64,000 nt of DNA from Enterococcus dispar ATCC 51266 (GTDB taxonomy: Bacteria > Bacillota > Bacilli > Lactobacillales > Enterococcaceae). Position numbers and translations under genes: made by a program. The first letter of the stretch is position 1; the number at the start of each line of letters is the position of its first letter. Of this stretch, positions 7,981-17,659 are shown one piece after another. The DNA lies in assembly GCF_000406945.1 (NCBI RefSeq), contig NZ_KE136354.1:675707-739706 (forward strand), given 5' to 3'. The notes under the pieces are model-generated. The model saw nothing but the letters and a program-made list of their open reading frames with translations. It made no database searches and was not told the DNA's origin.

Positions 7981-8532
7981 TTGAAAAATAAGAATTATGA
8001 ATGGCTGAAGTCGGCATTGTTTTTAATCGGCTTAGTGGTCATTTTAGTAGCGGTACGATTATTTATTTTTACCCCAGTAGTGGTAAAAGGTGATTCAATG
8101 GATCCCACTTTACAAGATGGCGAACGGGTCATTGCATTATTAAATACCAAGGTAAAACGTTTTGATATCGTTACTTTTCCGGCTCCTGATGAACCAGATA
8201 AGTACTATATTAAACGGGTCATTGGTTTGCCAGGAGACGAGGTAAGCTACCAAAACGACCAACTTTTCATTAATGGTAAAAAAGTAGCGGAACCCTATTT
8301 GGCGGAATATAAAAAGCAATTAAACGATGGTATGCCATTGACTTTGAGCCCCAATCAAGAACCAAACTTTAATTTTGAAAAAGTACCAGCAGGTAAAATT
8401 TTAGTTCTAGGGGATAACCGTCGTATTTCAAAAGATACCCGTTCGATTGGTTTTATTGATGAAAATACCGTTTCGGGCGATGTGAAGTTTATTTTTTGGC
8501 CTTTAAAAGAAATTGGATTTATTAACAAATAA
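7981..8532 (+). CDS. lepB: Signal peptidase I
   Basis: A 183-residue type I signal peptidase that removes signal peptides from secreted proteins at the outer membrane face. One N-terminal membrane helix (about residues 12-32) is followed by box B with the catalytic Ser39 (GDSMDPT), box D with the catalytic Lys78 (YIKRVIGLPGD) and box E (LGDNR...DTRSIG). Length and motif spacing are typical of short Gram-positive SipS-type enzymes. The start is TTG with a GAGGAAG ribosome site. It is monocistronic and ends at a strong terminator. Family assignment is certain; the organism may have other paralogues. Confidence 0.95.
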   Translation: MKNKNYEWLKSALFLIGLVVILVAVRLFIFTPVVVKGDSMDPTLQDGERVIALLNTKVKRFDIVTFPAPDEPDKYYIKRVIGLPGDEVSYQNDQLFINGKKVAEPYLAEYKKQLNDGMPLTLSPNQEPNFNFEKVPAGKILVLGDNRRISKDTRSIGFIDENTVSGDVKFIFWPLKEIGFINK

Positions 8533-8553
8533 GTAAAGTGATGAAAGCAAAAT

Positions 8554-8600
8554 AAAAGTTGACTATTGAACGTACTCGTTCAAATTGTCGACTTTTTTTT
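8554..8600 (+). terminator. Intrinsic terminator of lepB
   Basis: Stem AAAGTTGAC / GTCGACTTT with an inner perfect TTGAACG / CGTTCAA stem, followed by an eight-T run. The right arm overlaps the upstream end of the rexB promoter. Confidence 0.85.
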
Positions 8601-8608
8601 GTTATACT
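8579..8608 (+). promoter_or_regulatory. Probable rexB promoter
   Basis: TTCAAA (8579-8584) and TATACT (8603-8608) are 18 bp apart, and TG one base before the -10 makes an extended -10. It overlaps the lepB terminator. No LexA box is visible here. Confidence 0.5.
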
Positions 8609-8660
8609 ATGCTAGTAACACGATAACTTCAAATGCTTTAGGCAAGAAAGGGAGTTTGAT

Positions 8661-11600
8661 ATGACTTTACAATTTTTAATTGGCAATGGTGCTTTAGATC
8701 ATCGCCAAACTTATATAAAAAAAGCGCAGGAATGGCTTAATCAAGATGAAGAAAATAACGTTTTTTTTCTTGTGCCTAACTATAATAAATTTGAACAAGA
8801 GCAAGAAATTTTAAAAGCATTAAAACCTGCGGAGACAGTTTCTTTTTCGACTATTCGCGCGCAAGTTTTTAGTTTTTACCGCTTGGCGTGGTTTTATCTG
8901 CAAAAAACTGGGCAACTGGCCAATCAAACATTGTCTGAGGCAGGGAGACTCATGCTTTTACAAAAAGTATTGGAAGAAAGCCAGTCAGAACTATTACTGT
9001 ATCGCGGCGAAGTTGAAAAAAAAGGATTTTCTGCCAAATTATTGGGGCTGTACCAAGAGCTAAAAGTTGGTAATCTCGCCCCAGAAGATTTAGTCGCTAC
9101 GTTATCTGAACCAGGAGCAAATGCAGATCAAAGTTTAAAATTTGCGGAATTAAGCTTAGTTTTAAGCCGTTATGAGCAGGAATTAATGAAACGCCAATTA
9201 CAAGTAGTCGACCCTTTAGCTTTATTGACGAGCTATTTAAAAGGAGAAAACACTGGCAGTCTGTTTGCGCCGCCTAATTTAAGTAAGACCTTATTTATCG
9301 CAACTGATTTTCAAGAACTATACGCCCAAGAACGCTGTTTATTAACCACTTTAGCCCAAAAAGGTCATGTATTGCTGGATTTGGTTTTGGATAAAGCTTA
9401 TGTAGAAAATCCTCCTGAAGCACTAGACCTCTTCCATGATACTGGTAAAATTTATTACCAACTGTTACAAAGTGCGCGGGAAAATGGTACGAAAATTTTA
9501 GTAGATGTAAAAGCTGCTCCTTTGACAAAAGCTCCTTTGCAAGAAGCGGTTGAAAGCTTTTGGCGCCACACACAAAATGATAACAGTAAAACACTTCCTG
9601 CTTTGCCAAAAGAAAGTATTCATCTTTGGCAAGCTTTAAAGCCTACTGATGAAGTCAATCGACTGGCCTTTGAAATCCGTAAATTGGTAGCCTCAGGTCA
9701 CTATCGTTACCAAGATATTCAAATTCTGACGAATGATCTGGAAACATATGGGCACTTAATTCCACCAGTGTTTCATGAATTAGAGATTCCTTTTTATTTG
9801 GATCAGCAAGTTTCAATGGCTCAGCATCCGCTGGTTGAATTTTTGCAAGCTCTATTTGCACTCGGAGAATATCACTATCGGTTAAATGATATTATGCGAT
9901 TATTGAAAACGGAGCTATTTATTCCGGATTACTTTTTTGAAAATACGCAAACAGGGTTACAAGATTACCGTGATGTAGTCGATCAGACAGAGAATGTAGC
10001 TTTAAAATTTAATTTTCAAGGCCATTTTTGGACACGCTCAGAAGACTGGCAAATTGTTCAATATGATTTTGAAAATGAGTCCCAAGAAGACGCGGATGAA
10101 TTAACTAAAAATAGCAATCGCTTGCGGCAAGCTTTTGCCAAACAGATTGCAGAATTTTTGCAGCGGCTGCAAAAAAGTAGAACAGCTAAAGAAGCCGTGG
10201 CACGCTTATATCAGTTTCTAATGGCTATTAAAGCCGATGAGCGTATTAAAGAATGGCGGGAAAAAGATATTGCAGCAGGTGACTTGGAATTAGCCCGTAA
10301 TCACGAACAAACGTGGTCAGCATTAATGGCGCTAATGGATGATTATGTTGAAATTTATGGCGAAGATACTTTCAATTTGACCAATTTTAGCCTGCTTTTT
10401 ACAACGGGATTAGACAGCACATTTTATGGTAAAGTGCCTTCTGCCATTGATCAAGTTCAGTTAAATCAATTGGGATTAGCACGAATTGGTCAAGCCAAAA
10501 TTACTTTTGCTATCGGTTTAAATGATAAAAATTTTCCCGCGCCGGTTTCTGATGATAGCTTGTTAACAATTGAAGATAGGGAAGTTTTAAATACAGCGTT
10601 AAATGATGAAAAACAGTTACGGGACTTAAGAACAGAAAGTGTGGCAAAAGCGCCGTTTATAGCCTATAAAGTCTTTTTATCCGCTTGTGATGAACTGTTT
10701 TTGAGCTACGCTGCCAATCATGATACCGAGCAAAACTTAAGGATTTCACCGTACTTACAACGCTTTGTTAGTCGCGGTTCGATAAAAATGGTGTTATTAG
10801 AGGAATTATCTCTCACTAGTGAACCCGATAATTTTGTAACAACTTATCGTAATCTAGTCGGCCAATTAAATTTATTGTACCGTCAAGCAAAAGACGAGAA
10901 ATTACACTTAAACACAAAATGGCGTACCTTAGAAAATCTGCTGTTGGAATCTTCTTATCGCAATTTGGCGCAACGCGCTTTTGAAAGCCGTGATTATGTA
11001 AATACGCCAGTAACACTACCAAAAGAAGTGGCAGAAAAACTATATGGAAAAGACTTATATTCTTCTATTTCCCAGATGGAGAGCTTTTATCAGTGCGGCT
11101 ATCGCTATTTTGCCAATTATGGGTTGCGCCTAAAGGAAAGAGAACTGTTTGGTTTAGATTCACTAACAACTGGGACACTTTTTCATGATGCTCTGGATCA
11201 ATTTTTACAGGCTGTTTTTGCCAAACAAAAATTATTAGTAGAATTGGATGAACATGAGGCACAACAGCTTATTGATACGGTTTTACAACAAATATTTGCA
11301 GAACCTCGTTTTATGATTTTACAAAGTTCAGCGCGGATGCATTATTTACGTTATCGTTTAGGGAAGACGATTAAAAAAGTAATTTGGGTGTTACACAAAC
11401 AAAGTCAACGCACGAAAATGACACCACTGGCAACTGAAATTGTCTTTGGACAACTAGCTGGTACAAAGGGTATCAAAGGAATTGAAGCTCCCTTGTCAAC
11501 AGGGGGTAAACTAGCAGTGCGGGGTAAAATCGATCGTTTGGATATAGCGCGTACCAATGCGCATACTTGGCTAGGCGTAGTAGATTATAAATCTGGCGCA

Positions 11601-12197
11601 AAAGACTTTAATTTGCCTGATGCGTACTTTGGGCTTGCGATGCAGTTATTAACTTATTTAGATGTGGCGTTAGTCAATGCGGCCGAGTTAGTAGGAAATA
11701 CTGATGTTAAAGCAGCCGGGGCATACTACATGCGAATTCAAGATCCAGTGTTAAAAGCAGAAGAAGCCAGCTTAGCTGAAGTTTTAAAAGCTTATAAATA
11801 TAAGGGTATCTTTACTGAAGACAGTGAATTATATCCATTGTTGGATGATACATTAGAGGTAAAAGAACGCTCGGTTATTTATCCGGTATTAAGCAATAAA
11901 GACGGCTTGTTAAACAAAGAAAGTAATTCAAAGTCTTTTTACAAAGAAGATGAGTTGGAACTATTGCGCCGTCATAATCGCAATTTAATGAAAAATGCAG
12001 CTGAAAATATTGTTACCGGCAATATTACGTTGAATCCTTATAAAAAAAGCAGTGGTGAAAAAGCTTGTACCTTTTGCCTATTTCGTAGCTTATGCACTTT
12101 TGATGTCATGCTAGCGCAAAATGAGTATCACGAGATTCCGACGCTATCCAAAGAAGAAATTTTAAATGAAATCAAGGAGGAAAACAGCGATGTCTAA
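8661..12197 (+). CDS. rexB: ATP-dependent helicase/nuclease subunit B (RexB/AddB)
   Basis: A 1178-residue subunit of the RexAB (AddAB) enzyme, which processes double-strand DNA ends and generates 3' single strands at Chi for RecA. The N-terminus has a helicase-like fold whose Walker A appears degenerate (LIGNGALDHRQT), as expected for RexB rather than AddB. The C-terminal PD-(D/E)xK nuclease shows VVDYKSGAKD, and the iron-sulphur staple uses a Cys near 812 (SFYQCGYR) plus the CTFCLFRSLC cluster near 1134-1145. The ribosome site precedes ATG 8661. It overlaps rexA by 8 bp, indicating translational coupling. Confidence 0.95.
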   Translation: MTLQFLIGNGALDHRQTYIKKAQEWLNQDEENNVFFLVPNYNKFEQEQEILKALKPAETVSFSTIRAQVFSFYRLAWFYLQKTGQLANQTLSEAGRLMLLQKVLEESQSELLLYRGEVEKKGFSAKLLGLYQELKVGNLAPEDLVATLSEPGANADQSLKFAELSLVLSRYEQELMKRQLQVVDPLALLTSYLKGENTGSLFAPPNLSKTLFIATDFQELYAQERCLLTTLAQKGHVLLDLVLDKAYVENPPEALDLFHDTGKIYYQLLQSARENGTKILVDVKAAPLTKAPLQEAVESFWRHTQNDNSKTLPALPKESIHLWQALKPTDEVNRLAFEIRKLVASGHYRYQDIQILTNDLETYGHLIPPVFHELEIPFYLDQQVSMAQHPLVEFLQALFALGEYHYRLNDIMRLLKTELFIPDYFFENTQTGLQDYRDVVDQTENVALKFNFQGHFWTRSEDWQIVQYDFENESQEDADELTKNSNRLRQAFAKQIAEFLQRLQKSRTAKEAVARLYQFLMAIKADERIKEWREKDIAAGDLELARNHEQTWSALMALMDDYVEIYGEDTFNLTNFSLLFTTGLDSTFYGKVPSAIDQVQLNQLGLARIGQAKITFAIGLNDKNFPAPVSDDSLLTIEDREVLNTALNDEKQLRDLRTESVAKAPFIAYKVFLSACDELFLSYAANHDTEQNLRISPYLQRFVSRGSIKMVLLEELSLTSEPDNFVTTYRNLVGQLNLLYRQAKDEKLHLNTKWRTLENLLLESSYRNLAQRAFESRDYVNTPVTLPKEVAEKLYGKDLYSSISQMESFYQCGYRYFANYGLRLKERELFGLDSLTTGTLFHDALDQFLQAVFAKQKLLVELDEHEAQQLIDTVLQQIFAEPRFMILQSSARMHYLRYRLGKTIKKVIWVLHKQSQRTKMTPLATEIVFGQLAGTKGIKGIEAPLSTGGKLAVRGKIDRLDIARTNAHTWLGVVDYKSGAKDFNLPDAYFGLAMQLLTYLDVALVNAAELVGNTDVKAAGAYYMRIQDPVLKAEEASLAEVLKAYKYKGIFTEDSELYPLLDDTLEVKERSVIYPVLSNKDGLLNKESNSKSFYKEDELELLRRHNRNLMKNAAENIVTGNITLNPYKKSSGEKACTFCLFRSLCTFDVMLAQNEYHEIPTLSKEEILNEIKEENSDV

Positions 12198-15100
12198 AAC
12201 TCACCCAGTTATTCCGATTAGACCAGAAAATGAACGCTTCACAGATCGTCAGTGGCAAGCTGTTTTTGATGGCGGCGAGAACTTATTAGTGTCAGCTTCA
12301 GCCGGTTCAGGTAAAACCACTGTTTTAGTGAGACGTGTGATTGAAAAACTAAAAAGTGGCAGTGATATTGATCGTTTACTTATCGTAACGTTTACCGAAG
12401 CGGCGGCTAGTGAAATGAAAGAGCGGATTGAAAAAGCGCTACGCCAAAGTATCAATGAAGAAGGCAATAGTAATTTGCGTGCGCACTATCTTAAACAACT
12501 TGTCCTTTTGCCGCAAGCCAATATTTCTACGCTGCATGCTTTTTGCATGACCGTTATTAAACGTTTTTATTATTTGATTGACTTAGACCCCGTCTTTCGG
12601 CTTTTAAGTGATGAAACAGAAAAACTGTTATTACAAGAAGAGGTGTGGACTCAGTTAAGAGAAGAATACTATGCCAGTGATGATGAAGTATTTTTTAAAT
12701 TAACGGAAAATTTTGGGAATGATCGTTCTGATGAAGGACTGACCGATTTAGTCATGCGTTTGTATCAATTTGCGTGTGCCGCCCCTAATCCTACTGAATG
12801 GCTCGAAAAATTGTCGGAAAATTATCAAGCAAACGAAGGTTTTCAAAATACCACGTTGTATCAAGAAGGAATTAAACCTGCTGTATTGGCAGAGCTGGAA
12901 TTGGCACTGGAAAACTACGCTAAAGCAGTCGCTCTTAGTCAAAATGAAGCCAAGTTTGTAAAAGATGTGGAACTGTTGACAGGACAGTTAAATCAAGTGA
13001 AGCGGCTCCAAGAAGCAATTTTAAAAGATGACATGGCAATGCTTTTTGCTCAGATCGAAGGATTGGACTTAAAAACGAACGTTCGCAAAAAAAGAGGGGA
13101 ATTAGCCGACCTTTCTGCCAGTATTAAAGAATTTCAAAGCACTGCAAAAGAAAGTGTCGCACAAGTCGCCACCTATTTTCCTTATTCAGAAGCTACGATG
13201 AATGATTTGCTAACGGAATCGTATGAATTAGTAGAAAAAATGAGCGAAGTGACTAAAGCTTTTAGTCTGGCTTATACGCAAAAAAAATTAGCCAAAGGGG
13301 TATTAGACTTTAATGATTTGGAACATTATACTTTGGCAATTTTATCAGCTCCAGAAAGCCCGGCGGCAAACTATTACCAAGAGAAGTTTACAGAAGTAAT
13401 GGTCGATGAATATCAAGATATCAATCGCTTACAAGAAGCAATTTTGCGTTATGTCAGAGACAATACAGAAGATGCAGGTAATATGTTTATGGTTGGCGAT
13501 GTGAAGCAGTCTATTTATGCTTTTCGTTTAGCAGATCCAACTTTATTTATTGAAAAATACAATGACTACCAACTTAAAAAAAATGGCCGAAGAATTGTTT
13601 TAGCAGAAAATTTCCGTTCCCGTAAAGAAGTCCTCGATTTCACCAATTTGGTTTTTGAGCAATTGATGGATGAACGGGTAGGCCAAATTAATTATGATGA
13701 GGCGGCTACTTTAATAGCAGGTTTTCCTAATTTTCCTGCCAGTGATTCTTTTCAAACAGAATTACTTTTATTTGAAAAAGGTGGCAAAGAAGATGTCAAA
13801 CATTTTGAAACGCGTCAAGCTGGTGAGATTCAGTTAACAGCTTTGAAAATAAAAGAATTAATCACCCAATCTTTTGAAATTTATGATAAAGAAAAACAAA
13901 TGATGCGCCCACTTCAATATGGCGACATTGTTTTATTAACGCCAACTAAAGGCAATAACCAAATTATTGTAGATACTTTTTATGACCTCGGGATTCCACT
14001 GGAAATCACAGATGCAGAAAGCTATTTTCAAACTACCGAAATTCAAACGATAATTAGCTTATTGAAAATTATCGATAATCCTTATAACGATATTCCCTTA
14101 GCTTCTGTTTTGCGTTCTCCTATTGTTGGGTTATTAGAAGATGAGCTAGCACAAATTCGTTTGCAAGATAAAAATAGTTTTTATTTTGAAGCTTTACGAG
14201 ATTATGGCGTTTATGGTTCAGACGAACAATTAAAAGAAAAAATACAAATTTTTTTAAGACAGCTGGAAAGCTGGCGCGCTTTTTCAAAGCGAAATGCTTT
14301 GCCCGATTTAATTTGGCGACTTTATGAGGAAACGGCGTATTTGGATTATTGTTTAGGATTACCCAATGGCATTCAGCGCCATGCTAATTTAATCGCATTG
14401 GTTGAACGGGCAAAAAATTATGAAAAGAGTAATTTTCGCGGATTGTATCAATTCATTCGTCTAATTGAAAAAATGCAGGAAAAAGATTTAGACTTAGCCG
14501 AACCAGCTACAAAATCGGTAGAAAATGCGGTACGGGTCATGACAATCCATGGGAGTAAAGGGTTGGAATTTCCTATTGTCTTTTTGTTAGATATGGCACG
14601 CGATATTAATCGTCTTGATTTTAATCGCAATTATATTTTTGAAGAACATTTAGGTGCGGGTATTAAATATATTGATCAAACCCGACAAGTAAGTTATGAA
14701 ACGATGCCTTACCAAGGAATAAAACAAGTGCGCCTCAATAAAGCTTTTTCAGAAGAAATGCGCAAACTATATGTGGCCTTAACGCGAGCAGAACAAAAGT
14801 TATATTTAGTGGGATCTTATGAAAGTAAAGAGAAAGCACTGCAAGCATGGCAAGTCGCACTAACACAAGAAAAGAAAATCTTGAACTCAGCCCTGCGCTT
14901 AAAAGGTAGCCATGTGCTACTCAATTGGGTAGGAATGACACTAATGCGTCATCCCGATATGGAAGCTGTTTTTAGTGAAGCAAAAGATCGTAGTTATACC
15001 GTGGCAAGTCCGGCTCATTTTACAATTCAGTGGTTCAACCAAGAAAAAGTAAAAAATTGGCGGGAGAGTTATACCAGTCTGGCAACGGATGAGGCAGTAG

Positions 15101-15870
15101 TAGAGACACAAGTAAATATTCAGCCGGATTTAATGCGCGTAAAGGAGCGTTTAGATTTTGTTTATCCGTACGAAAAAGCGACAATGACCACCAGTTATCA
15201 ATCTGTCACAGAAATCAAACGGGTATTTGAAGATCCAGATAATACGCAAGAAAACCGGTTAGATTGGCAAAGTAGCTTGGAAAAACAGCAGACAGTTAAT
15301 CGTTATACAAATGAAAATCTAGCAATACCTAAATTTATTGCTGAAACAAAATTAGATGCGGCAAGTGTTGGAACGGCTACTCATATGGTGTTACAATTAT
15401 TACCGCTAAAAAAAGCACCCACTGAAGCAGAATTGGCGCAGTTTATTGCGCAACTTGTCGCAGAAGGAAGTTTAACAACAGAATTGGCAGGAGAAGTCTC
15501 TATTCCCGATATTCTTTGGTTTTTTGCGACAGCATTAGGGCAACAATTGATTGTACAACAGGAGAAAGTACATCGGGAAGAACCGTTTGCCATGTTGCAA
15601 AAAACAACAAGTATTTTTAATGATTATGATAATGAATCAGATGAATTGCTTATTCACGGAATTATCGATGGCTACGTATTAGATGATGAAATTTTACTTT
15701 ATGATTTTAAAACGGACCATCTGTGGGAAGGTAATGAAGCCGAATTGGTAAAACGTTATCAAGGACAAATCAATCTTTATCGTCAGGCGCTGACAGAAAC
15801 TTATAACCGTCCTGTTACACAGAGTTATCTGGTTTTTTTAAAGGGGCGTAAAATAATTTCGCTTTTGTAA
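12190..15870 (+). CDS. rexA: ATP-dependent helicase/nuclease subunit A (RexA/AddA)
   Basis: A 1226-residue UvrD-family (SF1A) helicase with a C-terminal nuclease. Motif I (SASAGSGKTT, residues 35-44), the Walker B/motif II MVDEYQDIN, motif III VGDVKQSIYAFR, motif V-like MTIHGSKGLEFP and motif VI LYVALTRAEQKLY are all present. The RecB-type nuclease keeps its key D-x-K (LLYDFKTDH) near the C-terminus. Start ATG 12190 was chosen because AAGGAGG lies 9 nt upstream; an earlier ATG at 12166 has no ribosome site. The first codons overlap the end of rexB. It is the motor and one of two nucleases of RexAB. Confidence 0.95.
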   Translation: MSKTHPVIPIRPENERFTDRQWQAVFDGGENLLVSASAGSGKTTVLVRRVIEKLKSGSDIDRLLIVTFTEAAASEMKERIEKALRQSINEEGNSNLRAHYLKQLVLLPQANISTLHAFCMTVIKRFYYLIDLDPVFRLLSDETEKLLLQEEVWTQLREEYYASDDEVFFKLTENFGNDRSDEGLTDLVMRLYQFACAAPNPTEWLEKLSENYQANEGFQNTTLYQEGIKPAVLAELELALENYAKAVALSQNEAKFVKDVELLTGQLNQVKRLQEAILKDDMAMLFAQIEGLDLKTNVRKKRGELADLSASIKEFQSTAKESVAQVATYFPYSEATMNDLLTESYELVEKMSEVTKAFSLAYTQKKLAKGVLDFNDLEHYTLAILSAPESPAANYYQEKFTEVMVDEYQDINRLQEAILRYVRDNTEDAGNMFMVGDVKQSIYAFRLADPTLFIEKYNDYQLKKNGRRIVLAENFRSRKEVLDFTNLVFEQLMDERVGQINYDEAATLIAGFPNFPASDSFQTELLLFEKGGKEDVKHFETRQAGEIQLTALKIKELITQSFEIYDKEKQMMRPLQYGDIVLLTPTKGNNQIIVDTFYDLGIPLEITDAESYFQTTEIQTIISLLKIIDNPYNDIPLASVLRSPIVGLLEDELAQIRLQDKNSFYFEALRDYGVYGSDEQLKEKIQIFLRQLESWRAFSKRNALPDLIWRLYEETAYLDYCLGLPNGIQRHANLIALVERAKNYEKSNFRGLYQFIRLIEKMQEKDLDLAEPATKSVENAVRVMTIHGSKGLEFPIVFLLDMARDINRLDFNRNYIFEEHLGAGIKYIDQTRQVSYETMPYQGIKQVRLNKAFSEEMRKLYVALTRAEQKLYLVGSYESKEKALQAWQVALTQEKKILNSALRLKGSHVLLNWVGMTLMRHPDMEAVFSEAKDRSYTVASPAHFTIQWFNQEKVKNWRESYTSLATDEAVVETQVNIQPDLMRVKERLDFVYPYEKATMTTSYQSVTEIKRVFEDPDNTQENRLDWQSSLEKQQTVNRYTNENLAIPKFIAETKLDAASVGTATHMVLQLLPLKKAPTEAELAQFIAQLVAEGSLTTELAGEVSIPDILWFFATALGQQLIVQQEKVHREEPFAMLQKTTSIFNDYDNESDELLIHGIIDGYVLDDEILLYDFKTDHLWEGNEAELVKRYQGQINLYRQALTETYNRPVTQSYLVFLKGRKIISLL

Positions 15871-15879
15871 TCTTTTGTG

Positions 15880-15894
15880 CTTACAAAATGTAAG
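15880..15894 (+). promoter_or_regulatory. Palindromic operator at the hxlR promoter
   Basis: A perfect inverted repeat CTTACA-AAA-TGTAAG covers the -35 element of the hxlR promoter. The location suggests autoregulation by the HxlR-type protein it precedes (inference from position). Confidence 0.55.
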
Positions 15895-15908
15895 AAGCGT
15901 GCTATAAT
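15881..15908 (+). promoter_or_regulatory. hxlR promoter
   Basis: TTACAA (15881-15886) and a consensus TATAAT (15903-15908) are 16 bp apart, about 22 bp before the GTG start codon. Confidence 0.6.
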
Positions 15909-15930
15909 GTGTCAAAAGAGGTGACCGAAA

Positions 15931-16254
15931 GTGGAACAAGTTGTAGAAACTGAATTTTGTTTGTGTCCGAAATTTGAAAAAGCTTTTTCAATTTTGGGAA
16001 AAAAATGGAACGGTTTGATTCTCGATGTATTATTAGAAGACGGGGCCCAACGCTTTGTCGATTTAGCTAATAAAATTCCGGAAGTAAGCGATCGGGTATT
16101 AGTGGAACGCTTACGAGAACTAGGTGCTGAGGGTATCGTGGAAAAAGAAGATAACCTATATCAGTTGACCAAAAAAGGACATGATTTGGAAGCAAGCCTG
16201 ATTGCTGTCAAAGATTGGGGTAATAAATGGATTGATGCTTCAGAATGCAGTTGA
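15931..16254 (+). CDS. HxlR-family (MarR-like) transcriptional regulator
   Basis: A 107-residue winged-helix regulator of the HxlR family (DUF24). The family pattern CP-x-F-x-KAFSILGKKWNGLIL is at residues 12-30, the recognition helix region is SDRVLVERLRELGAEGIVEK, and the wing reads YQLTKKGHDLE. Cys10 and Cys12 (FCLCP) sit at the N-terminus; in the relatives YodB, CatR and HypR a cysteine there senses quinones, diamide or hypochlorite, so thiol sensing is plausible. The start is GTG with AGAGGTG upstream. It is monocistronic, and its own promoter carries a palindrome. Targets are unknown; the nitroreductase at 7.2 kb is a candidate. Confidence 0.88.
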   Translation: MEQVVETEFCLCPKFEKAFSILGKKWNGLILDVLLEDGAQRFVDLANKIPEVSDRVLVERLRELGAEGIVEKEDNLYQLTKKGHDLEASLIAVKDWGNKWIDASECS

Positions 16255-16258
16255 TTTT

Positions 16259-16288
16259 CTGACAAAAGTTTTGTACACTAGATACAAT
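16259..16288 (+). promoter_or_regulatory. Promoter of the pheST T-box leader
   Basis: CTGACA (16259-16264) and TACAAT (16283-16288) are 18 bp apart, starting just after the hxlR stop codon. Confidence 0.65.
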
Positions 16289-16295
16289 TGAATAA

Positions 16296-16520
16296 GAAGC
16301 AATGATGGAAACGAGTAATTTGGTTGATGCGAAAAAAGGGAGTCCTGTCACAGACTGAAAGCAGGGATCGTCATCGAAAAATGAAATTCACTTCCTAGCT
16401 TGCTTAGTGAAAACTAAGCCGGTTGTCTAGCAATCGTTATTAAAATTAAGTGCGTTGAATTTTAACGAATTAGGATGGTATCGCGAGACCTCGTTCCTTT
16501 AAGGACGAGGTCTCTTTTTT
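16296..16520 (+). promoter_or_regulatory. T-box leader (tRNA-Phe sensing) with terminator
   Basis: The leader upstream of pheS shows the conserved T-box core (AGGATGGTATCGCGAG near 16473-16488), whose TGGTA pairs with the free NCCA end of uncharged tRNA. It is followed by a strong terminator hairpin (AGACCTCGT / ACGAGGTCT plus six T). Stem I carries a TTC triplet at 16387-16389 (context GAAATTCAC), a fitting Phe specifier. When tRNA-Phe is uncharged the antiterminator forms and pheST is transcribed. Class is certain; the specifier codon is inferred from position. Confidence 0.92.
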
Positions 16521-16609
16521 ATTTGCTAAAGTCAAGATACAACCTCACTTTTTTGGATGAAGAGGCTAAATTCATGTGAGAGAATATCTTTAATTAAGGA
16601 GGAACAAAG

Positions 16610-17653
16610 ATGTCGTTACAAGCCAAATTGGAATCGTTGAAAAATGAAACCATGGAAAAAATTGACAACGTCAGTGATTTACAGGCGTTAAATCAAATTC
16701 GAGTGGAAATATTAGGAAAAAAAGGTCCTATTACAGAAGTTTTGCGCGGTATGAAAGATTTATCAGCAGAAGAGCGTCCTAAAGTTGGGAGTTTTGCCAA
16801 TGAAATTCGCGATGAATTGACAAAAGCTATTGAAGCGCGTAAACAAATATTAGAAGAGGCTGCTTTAACGGCTGCTCTAGCAGAAGAAAGTATTGATGTA
16901 ACATTACCCGGACAACAAATAAATAAAGGAAATCGCCATGTTTTAACCCAAATTATGGAAGAAATTGAAGATATCTTTGTCGGTATGGGCTATCAAGTTG
17001 TCGAAGGCTATGAAGTTGAAAGTGACCATTACAACTTTGAACGGATGAATTTACCAAAAGATCACCCGGCTAGAGATATGCAAGATACTTTTTACATTTC
17101 AGAAGATATCTTAATCAGAACTCACACTTCACCTGTTCAAGCTCGGACAATGGAAAAACACGATTTTTCTAAGGGGCCATTACGGATGATCTCACCAGGA
17201 AAAGTTTTTCGCCGCGATACAGATGATGCAACCCATAGTCATCAATTCCATCAAATTGAAGGTCTAGTTGTCGATAAACACGTCACGATGGGGGACTTAA
17301 AGGGAACTTTAGAAGTGATGATGCAAAAAATGTTTGGGGAAGATCGCAAAATTCGCTTACGTCCAAGTTATTTTCCTTTTACCGAACCATCTGTTGAAGT
17401 GGATGTGAGCTGCTTCAAATGTGGTGGTGCTGGTTGTAATGTTTGTAAATATACCGGTTGGATTGAAATACTAGGCGCAGGAATGGTTCATCCAAACGTT
17501 TTAGCAATGTCTGGGATAAATCCAGAAGAATACGCTGGTTTTGCTTTTGGGATTGGACCAGATCGGGTTGCGATGTTGCGCTATGGTGTTAACGATATTC
17601 GTAACTTCTATCAAAATGACCTGCGCTTTTTAAGTCAATTCAAAGGAGAGTAA
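16610..17653 (+). CDS. pheS: Phenylalanine-tRNA ligase alpha subunit
   Basis: A 347-residue class II synthetase subunit that charges tRNA-Phe together with PheT as an alpha2-beta2 enzyme. The N-terminal coiled coil (about residues 1-85) contacts tRNA. The catalytic core includes the motif 2 region ([24 protein letters not shown]), the phenylalanine pocket segment around [10 protein letters not shown], and motif 3 ([17 protein letters not shown]). A Cys-rich insert ([12 protein letters not shown], about residues 268-279) is common in Firmicute enzymes. The ribosome site is AGGAGG. It is first in the T-box-controlled pheST operon, with 6 nt before pheT. Confidence 0.97.
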   Translation: MSLQAKLESLKNETMEKIDNVSDLQALNQIRVEILGKKGPITEVLRGMKDLSAEERPKVGSFANEIRDELTKAIEARKQILEEAALTAALAEESIDVTLPGQQINKGNRHVLTQIMEEIEDIFVGMGYQVVEGYEVESDHYNFERMNLPKDHPARDMQDTFYISEDILIRTHTSPVQARTMEKHDFSKGPLRMISPGKVFRRDTDDATHSHQFHQIEGLVVDKHVTMGDLKGTLEVMMQKMFGEDRKIRLRPSYFPFTEPSVEVDVSCFKCGGAGCNVCKYTGWIEILGAGMVHPNVLAMSGINPEEYAGFAFGIGPDRVAMLRYGVNDIRNFYQNDLRFLSQFKGE

Positions 17654-17659
17654 AAATTT

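Noticed and set aside
8661-15870. Possible recBCD or phage-type recombination locus
   Set aside because: Gene order, size, coupling and nuclease motifs fit RexAB/AddAB; there are no phage genes around.
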